From Bacillus cabrialesii (GTDB lineage Bacteria; Bacillota; Bacilli; Bacillales; Bacillaceae): 64,000 nucleotides of DNA. The notes below the pieces were generated by a model. That model was given only the letters and a program-made list of their open reading frames with translations, had not been told where the DNA came from and did no database searches. The position numbers and the translations under genes were made by a program. Shown here one piece after another: positions 7,741 to 15,267 of this stretch (position 1 is the stretch's first letter; the number at the start of each line of letters is the position of its first letter). Location: contig NZ_CP096889.1 of assembly GCF_004124315.2 (NCBI RefSeq), positions 432,001 through 496,000 on the forward strand, in the 5' to 3' direction.

Positions 7741-8319
7741 TTGAAACTCGTTGTCGGAATGACAGGGGCAACAGGGGCTATTTTCGGTGTCAGGCTGCTG
7801 GAGTGGCTAAAGGCCGCCGAAGTGGAAACCCATCTCGTTGTGTCTCCTTGGGCTAACGTCACGATCAAACACGAAACAGGCTATACCTTAAAAGAAGTAG
7901 AACAACTGGCCACATACACCTATTCGCATAAGGACCAGGCGGCAGCCATTTCAAGCGGGTCGTTTGATACCGATGGAATGATTGTTGCGCCGTGCAGCAT
8001 GAAATCACTCGCAAGCATTCGCACCGGAATGGCGGATAATCTGCTGACACGTGCGGCGGATGTCATGCTCAAGGAGAGAAAAAAACTCGTCCTCTTAACG
8101 AGAGAGACGCCTTTGAACCAGATTCATCTCGAAAATATGCTAGCGCTTACGAAAATGGGCACCATCATTCTTCCTCCGATGCCGGCATTTTATAATCAGC
8201 CGAGCAGCTTAGAGGAAATGGTCGACCATATTGTATTCAGAACATTGGACCAATTTGGCATTCGCCTTCCTGAAGCGAAACGCTGGAATGGGATTGAAAA
8301 ACAAAAAGGAGGAGCTTGA
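7741..8319 (+). CDS. bsdB: UbiX-like flavin prenyltransferase subunit BsdB
   Basis: A 192-residue flavoprotein of the UbiX/Pad1 family, which makes prenylated FMN for the UbiD-type decarboxylase BsdC. Seen: the N-terminal GMTGATGAIFGVRLLEWL FMN-binding loop and the conserved CSMKSLASIRTGMADNLLTRAADV segment. TTG at 7741 has AAAGGAGG seven bases upstream. An ATG at 7704 reads through the ribosome site but is out of frame with the protein here, so a longer N-terminus is excluded. It is the first gene of bsdB-bsdC-bsdD-yclD and overlaps no neighbour. Confidence 0.93.
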   Translation: MKLVVGMTGATGAIFGVRLLEWLKAAEVETHLVVSPWANVTIKHETGYTLKEVEQLATYTYSHKDQAAAISSGSFDTDGMIVAPCSMKSLASIRTGMADNLLTRAADVMLKERKKLVLLTRETPLNQIHLENMLALTKMGTIILPPMPAFYNQPSSLEEMVDHIVFRTLDQFGIRLPEAKRWNGIEKQKGGA

Positions 8320-8321
8320 TC

Positions 8322-9743
8322 ATGGCTTATCAAGATTTCAGAGAATTTCTCGCTGCCCTTGAAAAAGAAGGACAGCTGCTGACAGTGAATGAAGAGGTAA
8401 AGCCGGAGCCGGATTTAGGGGCTGCCGCACGCGCGGCCAGCAATCTTGGCGATAAGAGCCCAGCGCTTTTATTTAATAACATTTACGGCTACAATAACGC
8501 GCAAATTGCAATGAATGTGATCGGCTCCTGGCCGAACCATGCGATGATGCTCGGCATGCCGAAAGACACGCCGGTGAAAGAGCAGTTTTTTGAATTCGCG
8601 AAGCGTTATGAACAGTTTCCGATGCCGGTCAAACGTGAGGAAACAGCGCCGTTTCATGAAAATGAAATCACAGAAGACATCAATTTGTTCGATATCCTGC
8701 CTCTTTTCAGAATTAACCAAGGGGACGGCGGCTACTATTTAGACAAAGCGTGTGTCATTTCCCGCGATCTTGAAGACCCTGATAACTTCGGAAAACAAAA
8801 CGTCGGTATTTACAGAATGCAGGTCAAAGGAAAAGACCGTCTCGGCATTCAGCCTGTGCCGCAGCACGATATTGCGATACATTTGCGTCAAGCTGAAGAA
8901 CGCGGCGTTAATCTTCCGGTCACCATTGCGCTCGGCTGTGAGCCGGTCATAACAACGGCGGCATCGACTCCGCTTCTTTATGATCAATCAGAATACGAAA
9001 TGGCAGGCGCGATTCAAGGCGAACCATATCGCATCGTCAAATCTAAGCTGTCTGATCTGGATGTTCCTTGGGGCGCTGAAGTTGTACTTGAAGGTGAAAT
9101 CATTGCCGGAGAGCGCGAATATGAAGGCCCGTTCGGTGAATTCACAGGCCACTATTCCGGCGGACGCAGCATGCCGATCATCAAAATTAAACGCGTGTAT
9201 CATAGAAACAATCCGATTTTTGAACATTTATACTTAGGCATGCCTTGGACCGAATGCGATTACATGATCGGCATTAACACTTGTGTGCCGCTTTATCAGC
9301 AGTTAAAAGAAGCGTACCCGAATGAAATTGTCGCAGTGAACGCCATGTACACACACGGTTTAATCGCGATTGTTTCCACAAAAACACGCTATGGCGGATT
9401 TGCGAAAGCGGTCGGCATGCGCGCGCTCACCACACCGCACGGACTCGGCTACTGCAAAATGGTCATTGTCGTTGACGAGGATGTCGATCCATTCAACCTG
9501 CCGCAGGTCATGTGGGCGCTTTCGACCAAAATGCATCCAAAACACGATGCGGTCATCATTCCGGATTTATCTGTCCTGCCGCTTGACCCGGGATCTAACC
9601 CATCAGGGATCACTCACAAAATGATTCTTGACGCCACTACACCGGCTGCGCCGGAAACAAGAGGCCATTATTCACAGCCGCTTGATTCTCCATTATCAAC
9701 GAAAGAATGGGAACAAAAACTAATGGACTTAATGAATAAATAA
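8322..9743 (+). CDS. bsdC: UbiD-family phenolic acid decarboxylase BsdC
   Basis: The 473-residue catalytic subunit of the non-oxidative hydroxyarylic acid (4-hydroxybenzoate/vanillate type) decarboxylase. UbiD family features run the whole length, including EYEGPFGEFTGHYSGGRSMP near the middle and the conserved DPGSNPSG stretch near the C-terminus. It needs prenylated FMN made by BsdB. ATG 8322 lies nine bases after AGGAGG; two codons upstream (TTG 8316) are too near. It detoxifies phenolic acids released from plant material. Confidence 0.95.
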   Translation: MAYQDFREFLAALEKEGQLLTVNEEVKPEPDLGAAARAASNLGDKSPALLFNNIYGYNNAQIAMNVIGSWPNHAMMLGMPKDTPVKEQFFEFAKRYEQFPMPVKREETAPFHENEITEDINLFDILPLFRINQGDGGYYLDKACVISRDLEDPDNFGKQNVGIYRMQVKGKDRLGIQPVPQHDIAIHLRQAEERGVNLPVTIALGCEPVITTAASTPLLYDQSEYEMAGAIQGEPYRIVKSKLSDLDVPWGAEVVLEGEIIAGEREYEGPFGEFTGHYSGGRSMPIIKIKRVYHRNNPIFEHLYLGMPWTECDYMIGINTCVPLYQQLKEAYPNEIVAVNAMYTHGLIAIVSTKTRYGGFAKAVGMRALTTPHGLGYCKMVIVVDEDVDPFNLPQVMWALSTKMHPKHDAVIIPDLSVLPLDPGSNPSGITHKMILDATTPAAPETRGHYSQPLDSPLSTKEWEQKLMDLMNK

Positions 9744-9759
9744 GGAAAGGATGATCGAT

Positions 9760-9987
9760 ATGCATACATGTCCTCGATGTGATTCAAAAAAGGGAGAAGT
9801 CATGAGCAAATCGCCTGTAGAAGGCGCATGGGAAGTTTATCAGTGCCAAACTTGCTTTTTCACATGGAGATCCTGTGAGCCGGAAAGCATTACTAATCCA
9901 GCGAAATACAATCCGGCGTTTAAAATCGATCCGAAGGAAACGGAAACAGCAGTTAAAGTTCCGGCTGTGCCGGAACGAAAGGCTTGA
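9760..9987 (+). CDS. bsdD: Decarboxylase accessory protein BsdD
   Basis: A 75-residue protein with two CxxC pairs (HTCPRCDS, and YQCQTCFFTW) that form a zinc-ribbon-like unit, as in the small third subunit of bacterial hydroxyarylic acid decarboxylases (VdcD/BsdD). Its exact role is not settled. The start at 9760 is preferred over ATG 9751, which touches the AAGGAAAGG ribosome site. It is 16 bases after bsdC and overlaps yclD by 4. Confidence 0.92.
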   Translation: MHTCPRCDSKKGEVMSKSPVEGAWEVYQCQTCFFTWRSCEPESITNPAKYNPAFKIDPKETETAVKVPAVPERKA

Positions 9988-10448
9988 TCAGCGTGAACTG
10001 TCTATCAGACCGTCTCTTTGAGCTGCTTGACGGGAAACGCCTGAATGAAAAGCAGCACGAGGCTTTCGTTCTGCAAACCGTATCGGAGGATGGCTGGCCG
10101 CATGCAGCGATGATCAGCGCGGGAGAAATCATCGCTCTGAGCCGAACGGATATCCGAATCGCACTATGGAAAAACACAGCGACTTCCGCCAACATCCTTC
10201 GCACAGGAAAAGCGCAGTTTACGGCATGGTGGAGGGGAGCCGCTCATTATGTGAAGCTGCAATGCGAACCCTTGCCGCCTTTGAGAGGTGCCGAATATGA
10301 AAGAGACCGTTTTGCCTGCCGCATCGTTTCAGTGAAGGAGGACGTTGCGAAATACGCTGATTTGGCCTCTGGCGTCCATATCCAGCTTCACAGCCCTGAA
10401 GAGGTGCTGAACAGATGGGACAAGACGCTGGAGGAATTGAAGCGATAA
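9984..10448 (+). CDS. yclD: PNPOx-like flavin/pyridoxamine oxidase-fold protein YclD
   Basis: A 154-residue protein that reads like a pyridoxamine 5'-phosphate oxidase-like split-barrel domain (VLQTVSEDGWPHAAMISAGEI, then ALWKNTATSANI). Members bind FMN, heme or F420; the ligand here is unknown. The TTG start at 9984 overlaps the bsdD stop by four bases; GTG at 9993 is an alternative. As last gene of the bsd operon it may help with flavin handling or with phenolic stress, which is inference. Confidence 0.8.
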   Translation: MISVNCLSDRLFELLDGKRLNEKQHEAFVLQTVSEDGWPHAAMISAGEIIALSRTDIRIALWKNTATSANILRTGKAQFTAWWRGAAHYVKLQCEPLPPLRGAEYERDRFACRIVSVKEDVAKYADLASGVHIQLHSPEEVLNRWDKTLEELKR

Positions 10449-10454
10449 TATTGT

Positions 10455-10486
10455 AGCCTGACGCCATGCGTCAGGCTTATTTTTAT
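10455..10486 (+). terminator. Terminator of the bsdBCD-yclD operon
   Basis: AGCCTGACGC-CAT-GCGTCAGGCT followed by TATTTTTAT: a perfect ten-base-pair stem with a T-rich tail. Confidence 0.85.
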
Positions 10487-10513
10487 ATAATAAAAACAAA
10501 GGGGGCGTGAGAA

Positions 10514-11359
10514 ATGGAAATAGCGGGGATCTGTCACTCAGACGGTTTTGATTTATCCTATCGAATCGAGGGAGAGGGCGCGCCCATCCTTGTGATCGGG
10601 AGTTCAGTTTACTACCCGCGTCTTTTTTCCTCGGACATCAAACGGAAATATCAATGGATCTTTATCGATCATAGGGGATTTGCCAAGCCAAAGCGGGAAC
10701 TGCGGGCAGAAGACCTAATGCTTGAGACCGTTTTAGGCGATATTGAAAGAATGAGAACGTCTCTTCAGCTTGAGGATGTCGTCATCTTAGGCCATTCCGG
10801 GCACGCTTTTATGGCTTTAGAATATGCCAGAGCATATCCTGAACATGTTCGGAAGGTTGCGCTTTTCAATACTGCGCCTGATAACAGTGAAGCAAGACAG
10901 CGAAAAAGCGAAGCGTTTTTCATGGAGAAAGCCAGCATTGAGAGAAAGAAACGCTTTGAAAAAGCCATCGCACATTTGCCGCAGGACATCGAAAAAGATC
11001 CTGAAAGACGCTTCGTGCATATGTGTATCCGAGCGGAAGCGAAAAGCTTTTATCAAGAACGGCCGCGCGCTTCTGCTTTATGGGACGGCGTAGTTACGAA
11101 TATGCCGATCATTGATGAATTATGGGGGCATACATTTGCCCGGCTTGATCTTATTGAGCGATTAGCTGATGTTCAAGTGCCGGTGTACATCGGTTTAGGA
11201 AGATATGATTATCTGGTTGCTCCAGTTGAGCTGTGGGATGCTGTTGAGGGGGGATATCCCCATGTGGAGAAGGTTATTTTTGAGAAAAGCGGCCATCAGC
11301 CGATGCTCGAAGAACCGCAAGTCTTTGACCAAAGCTTCAGCAAATGGATGGACAAATAA
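10514..11359 (+). CDS. yclE: Alpha/beta hydrolase YclE
   Basis: A 281-residue alpha/beta hydrolase. The nucleophile elbow is GHSGHA with Ser95 and the catalytic His261 lies in KSGHQPMLEEP; an oxyanion-type DHRG motif is at 52-55. The family includes prolyl aminopeptidases and esterases; the substrate cannot be told. ATG 10514 follows GGGGGCGTGAGAA. It stands alone between two terminators, so it is probably monocistronic. Confidence 0.88.
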   Translation: MEIAGICHSDGFDLSYRIEGEGAPILVIGSSVYYPRLFSSDIKRKYQWIFIDHRGFAKPKRELRAEDLMLETVLGDIERMRTSLQLEDVVILGHSGHAFMALEYARAYPEHVRKVALFNTAPDNSEARQRKSEAFFMEKASIERKKRFEKAIAHLPQDIEKDPERRFVHMCIRAEAKSFYQERPRASALWDGVVTNMPIIDELWGHTFARLDLIERLADVQVPVYIGLGRYDYLVAPVELWDAVEGGYPHVEKVIFEKSGHQPMLEEPQVFDQSFSKWMDK

Positions 11360-11360
11360 A

Positions 11361-11390
11361 AAAACAGCCGCCAATTTTGGCGGGCTGTTT
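11361..11390. terminator. Bidirectional terminator between yclE and yclF
   Basis: AACAGCCGCCA paired with TGGCGGGCTGTT (one bulged base), with an A run before and TTTCTTATT after. It serves both converging genes. Confidence 0.75.
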
Positions 11391-11394
11391 CTTA

Positions 11395-12873
11395 TTATAA
11401 GACCCCTTTCATCGCGCGTTTGATAATCGGCGAGATCAGTAGCAGAATGCCGCCAAGTACGATTGATATCAAACCGATGATGCCGAAGTACATTGTTTCA
11501 GGAATTTTATCAAACAATCCGGCTACTTGGGCATTGATCGCTTGGGCTGCTGCGTTAGTCAGAAACCACATACTCATTGTCTGCGCAGAGAATGCAGCTG
11601 GCGCCAGTTTCGTTGTCACGGATAAACCGACTGGAGACAGGCACAGCTCTCCCAGCACGACAAGCAGGAAGCTGAGAACGAGCCAAAGCGGGCTTACGAG
11701 TGCTTCTTTTCCTTGCATTGCAGGGAATACCATAATGATAAATGACAATCCGGCTAGAATAATTCCGATTGAGAATTTAACTGGTGTGGACGGCTGGCGT
11801 TTGCCAAGCTTCATCCATAGCCACGCGAATACTGGCGCGAAAATGACGACAAACAATGGATTTAATGATTGGAACCAAGATGACTGAAGTTCTAATCCGC
11901 CCAATGAAAGTCTTATGCGTTCATCAGCGTAGACCGCAAGAATGGTCGCTCCCTGTTCCTGAATGGCCCAGAACATGACAGCACCGATAAACAAAGGGAT
12001 GTAAGCGGCAAGACGAGATTTTTCTGTTTTGTCCGCTTTTTTGCTTGTAAACATGATGATGAAATAAACAATAGGAATCAAAATACCGAGAATACTTACA
12101 AGGTCGATGAAACCATTGATCGTCAGCACGCCTGTTTGTACAGAAATAATCACTGCGATCGCCACAATGATAACACCGATTCCGGTGCCAATCGCAGATT
12201 TTTTAGACAGCGGATTCGGCACATTGGAACCTGCAAGCCCGAGGTTTTTCTTTCTTGTCAGAGCAAATACGATAAGTCCAAGAAGCATTCCGACCGCGGC
12301 AGCTCCGAAGCCGAGATGATAGTTGTACTTCTGTCCGAGTGTTCCGACAATTAATGGCGCGAGTAAACCGCCAAGGTTGATCCCCATGTAGAAAATACTG
12401 AAACCCGAGTCGCGGCGCGGGTCTTCTTTCGTGTAAAGATCTCCAACCACGCTTGAAACGTTTGGTTTTAATAAACCCGTTCCGATAATGATAAGCACCA
12501 TGCTGATATAGAATGCTGTCGCGCTGCCGGGATAGGCGAGTGCAATGTGGCCGAACATAATGAATATGCCGCCGTAAAACACAGTGTTTGCGGTTCCGAA
12601 TACCCGGTCAGCAAGCCATCCGCCAATAATAGTGGACATGTATACGAGTGATCCGTAGATCGACATAATGGCAACAGCAGTGCCTTTGTCAAAGCCAAGC
12701 CCCCCGTTAACCGTCTCTGTATACAAATAGTAAAGTAAAATTGCTCTCATTCCATAGTAAGAGAAACGCTCCCAAAATTCGGTGAAAAATAGCGTAAATA
12801 GTCCTCGCGGGTGACCAAAGAACCCTTTTTGCGGGACGCTTTTAATGATACTTTCGTTATCAATCGAAGCCAT
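11395..12873 (-). CDS. dtpT: Proton-dependent di-/tripeptide transporter (POT family) YclF/DtpT
   Basis: A 492-residue major facilitator of the POT/PTR2 family with 12-14 predicted helices. Signature motifs: the early FFTEFWERFSYYGMRAILLYYL (PTR2 ExxERFxYYG motif) and later GINLGGLLAPLIVGTLGQ. It imports short peptides with protons. The start at 12873 (MASIDNESI) lies 11 bases after AAAGGG; an in-frame TTG at 12882 is too near that site. It faces away from yclG, with a 278-base AT-rich gap between them. Confidence 0.93.
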   Translation of the reverse strand: MASIDNESIIKSVPQKGFFGHPRGLFTLFFTEFWERFSYYGMRAILLYYLYTETVNGGLGFDKGTAVAIMSIYGSLVYMSTIIGGWLADRVFGTANTVFYGGIFIMFGHIALAYPGSATAFYISMVLIIIGTGLLKPNVSSVVGDLYTKEDPRRDSGFSIFYMGINLGGLLAPLIVGTLGQKYNYHLGFGAAAVGMLLGLIVFALTRKKNLGLAGSNVPNPLSKKSAIGTGIGVIIVAIAVIISVQTGVLTINGFIDLVSILGILIPIVYFIIMFTSKKADKTEKSRLAAYIPLFIGAVMFWAIQEQGATILAVYADERIRLSLGGLELQSSWFQSLNPLFVVIFAPVFAWLWMKLGKRQPSTPVKFSIGIILAGLSFIIMVFPAMQGKEALVSPLWLVLSFLLVVLGELCLSPVGLSVTTKLAPAAFSAQTMSMWFLTNAAAQAINAQVAGLFDKIPETMYFGIIGLISIVLGGILLLISPIIKRAMKGVL

Positions 12874-13027
12874 GTCAGCCAAACCCTTTCTTAAAAAAGT
12901 GTATTATAAAAATCATATTCTTATATAATACTTGTGTCAATAAAAATTATACTCATTTCAAATAGTTCCATATTGGAAAAATGTAAACACATGATAATAG
13001 GGATTTTATCCTAATTAATAAGCTCTT

Positions 13028-13050
13028 TTTTGTAAGGTTTTCTTACAAAA
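13028..13050. promoter_or_regulatory. Perfect inverted repeat in the yclF-yclG gap
   Basis: TTTTGTAAG-GTTTT-CTTACAAAA, nine base pairs with a five-base loop and no T tail, so more like an operator than a terminator. The rest of this 278-base gap (12874-13151) is AT-rich promoter-type DNA with no ORF I can support. Confidence 0.4.
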
Positions 13051-13151
13051 CTATTCCTTTATATTTTTTTAATAAAATTTTAGAGAAATGTACAAGCAAG
13101 TCGGGCCTTTGTGAGTATCATGATAGTAATCATAGAGAAGGAGGCTTGCGA

Positions 13152-14906
13152 TTGGCTGAATTCATATTAAATGCGGCGGATTTCGGCATCTTAGGAGATG
13201 GTAAAACGGATTCAACAGAATTGATTAATCAATGCCTCAGTACGGCTGTCTCGAAAGGATATCATACTGTCTGGTTTCCAAAGGGAACATATTTAATAGA
13301 CGGAACGCTTGGAGGAGACCCCAATCAGAAGTTTCGAAACGCGGGGATCATTGTTCCCGGCAACCTTGAGATTTTGATGGACCCTGAGTGTATCATCAAA
13401 GTCATCCCGAACAGCTCGTGGGGTTATTCCGCATTTTATGTAGGCAAGCAAGAGAATATAACCATTTCCGGGGGACAAATTATCGGTGAACGCGATGAGC
13501 ATACGTATGCGTCCGCGGGGATAAGGTCAACCCATGAATGGGGCTTCGGCATATGTATTGAAGGGTGCTCGAATGTTGTCATTGATGATGTCAAAATTTC
13601 TGATTTTACCGGCGACGGGATGATTGTCAGTCCAAGAGGATTAAAGACTGCGAGTGATTACCGTACGTCAGAGCATATTACCATCCGCCGCTGCGAGGTT
13701 CGGCGGTCGAGGAGAAATAACATTTCCATTACCGGATGTGACATGGTCACGGTGGAGGAATGCGTGATTGAAGATGCCGGAACGGGGAATGGAACAGCGC
13801 CTAAATTCGGAATTGACATAGAAGGATATGGCGAAGGTGATGTTGACTATGAAGAACCGATCAATGTATCCATTCGCAATAACCATTTTGTTGGAAACGT
13901 TTCAAGTTCTGTGACCAATTTTAATGGGTATGGCATTTTAATAGAGGGAAACCATTCAGACAATACGATCAGCTATGGGTATGGAACACAAACGGTGATC
14001 AAGGGGAATATTCTCAGACGGGCGGAAGACGCGGCTGCTGCGCCTAGAGTCGGGATTACCGGACTCGGTGTGTCACAAGGAAAAGAGAACAGTGATGCGG
14101 TGATTGCAGGCAATCTTATTACCGGGTTTTCAACCGGAATTGATGTCAGGGGCAAGAGCGTTCTTGTCACGAACAACAAAATCAGCAACTTTGAAAACAC
14201 AGGGATATTGGTTTATCAGTCTTCCGACGTAAAGGTAGACGGCAACCAGATTCAAAACGGATTGTCTGAGACAAGACGCAGTACCGGCCTTCGCGCAGTG
14301 CTGTCGGATGATACCGCATTTTTGAATAACTGCCTCATTGAAGTCATAGATGGTGTGAACATTTCCGGAGGCGATATGATCATTAAGGATAATGTAATGA
14401 GAAAATTCAGCCGGGGAATTTGGATCGCTCAAGGAAACGCGGTGGTTGAAGGAAATACAATGATTCCCGATGCATTCGAAGGAGCCTTGGAATCGTATAC
14501 CGTTTCCGTCACGAATAATGCAGGCGCCGTCATCAAAAACAATACCTTTAAAGAGTTTAAGAATTACCCGATTTACTGCGCCACAAGTGCGAAAACCTCT
14601 ATTATCAGCAACCACATTGAAAGATCTCCGCTTTTGGTCACCATCTATATCAGCGCCGGTGTGCATGAGATTTTTGATAACACCATTTCAGTCAACAGAA
14701 CAGCCGGGAATCCAATTGTGATTTATGTCAACGCTTCCGCAGGCTCTATCATCTCTGGAAACACCATTAATAACCTCTCCGCAAGCACGGCGACAGCCAT
14801 TCAAACAAACACCTCAACCAATTCCAAAATCATCGGCAACCGCATCTTCAAAGGAACCATCAACAAACATAGCAGCGATACAGCAGACGGAAATATATTG
14901 GCTTAA
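13152..14906 (+). CDS. yclG: Right-handed parallel beta-helix protein YclG
   Basis: About 584 residues. The N-terminus (NAADFGILGDGKTDSTELINQC, then VWFPKGTYLI) is the hallmark of the pectate lyase superfamily/phage tailspike-like beta-helix fold. The body is a run of about 20-22-residue coils rich in G-N-x-I (GNILRR, GNLITGF, NNKISNF, GNQIQNG, GNTMIP, NNTFKEF, GNTINN, GNRIFK). No signal peptide is evident. No catalytic site can be assigned; it may bind or cut a polysaccharide. TTG at 13152 is seven bases after GGAGG; the TTG at 13146 touches it. Confidence 0.82.
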   Translation: MAEFILNAADFGILGDGKTDSTELINQCLSTAVSKGYHTVWFPKGTYLIDGTLGGDPNQKFRNAGIIVPGNLEILMDPECIIKVIPNSSWGYSAFYVGKQENITISGGQIIGERDEHTYASAGIRSTHEWGFGICIEGCSNVVIDDVKISDFTGDGMIVSPRGLKTASDYRTSEHITIRRCEVRRSRRNNISITGCDMVTVEECVIEDAGTGNGTAPKFGIDIEGYGEGDVDYEEPINVSIRNNHFVGNVSSSVTNFNGYGILIEGNHSDNTISYGYGTQTVIKGNILRRAEDAAAAPRVGITGLGVSQGKENSDAVIAGNLITGFSTGIDVRGKSVLVTNNKISNFENTGILVYQSSDVKVDGNQIQNGLSETRRSTGLRAVLSDDTAFLNNCLIEVIDGVNISGGDMIIKDNVMRKFSRGIWIAQGNAVVEGNTMIPDAFEGALESYTVSVTNNAGAVIKNNTFKEFKNYPIYCATSAKTSIISNHIERSPLLVTIYISAGVHEIFDNTISVNRTAGNPIVIYVNASAGSIISGNTINNLSASTATAIQTNTSTNSKIIGNRIFKGTINKHSSDTADGNILA

Positions 14907-14907
14907 A

Positions 14908-14938
14908 AAAGCGCCCCGCTCTAGGGGTTCTTTTTTTT
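14908..14938. terminator. Terminator between yclG and yczF
   Basis: GCCCC-GCTCTA-GGGGT followed by TTCTTTTTTTT, with an A run on the other side, so it can act both ways. The hairpin overlaps the end of yczF. Confidence 0.6.
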
Positions 14939-15142
14939 CGATTGATAGATCACGTACATTTCTCTCACAAGAACCAAACCAAAAAATAAAAGCACGACCC
15001 ATTCCGCGAACGTCGTCATCTTAAAGCTGGACATATTGTTATAAACGGCTTTTGTCAAATTGAAACCTTGAAGTATGTCCATAAAAACAGAAATGGTTAA
15101 TAAACAAATCAATATGATCCCTGTCACGCCTAATATCTTCAT
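14921..15142 (-). CDS. yczF: Small membrane protein YczF
   Basis: 73 residues with two clear membrane helices (ILGVTGIILICLLTISVFM and WVVLLFFGLVLVREMYVIY) and a lysine-rich tail (QSKKKNP). No family function is known to me. It is divergent from gerKA and separated from it by about 125 bases. Gene order supports the name. Confidence 0.75.
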   Translation of the reverse strand: MKILGVTGIILICLLTISVFMDILQGFNLTKAVYNNMSSFKMTTFAEWVVLLFFGLVLVREMYVIYQSKKKNP

Positions 15143-15206
15143 GCTTCATCACCCTCCGCTTTTAGTGTCTGTCTATATCAGAGAAGTTATACAGCTGCCA
15201 TCAGCA

Positions 15207-15236
15207 TGCATAATCTCAACCCCAAAAGGAAGAATA
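15207..15236 (+). promoter_or_regulatory. Weak SigG-like promoter candidate for gerKACB
   Basis: TGCATA at 15207-15212 resembles the SigG -35 (TGMATA); about 18 bases on, GAATATGA is only a partial match to CATNNTA. Forespore expression of gerK by SigG is established in B. subtilis; the exact site here is a guess. Confidence 0.3.
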
Positions 15237-15267
15237 TGAGAAAACGACAAGGAAAGGTATTTTGTGT

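Noticed and set aside
13152..14906. YclG as a prophage remnant
   Set aside because: No other phage gene, integrase or attachment site is nearby; the fold alone is not enough.
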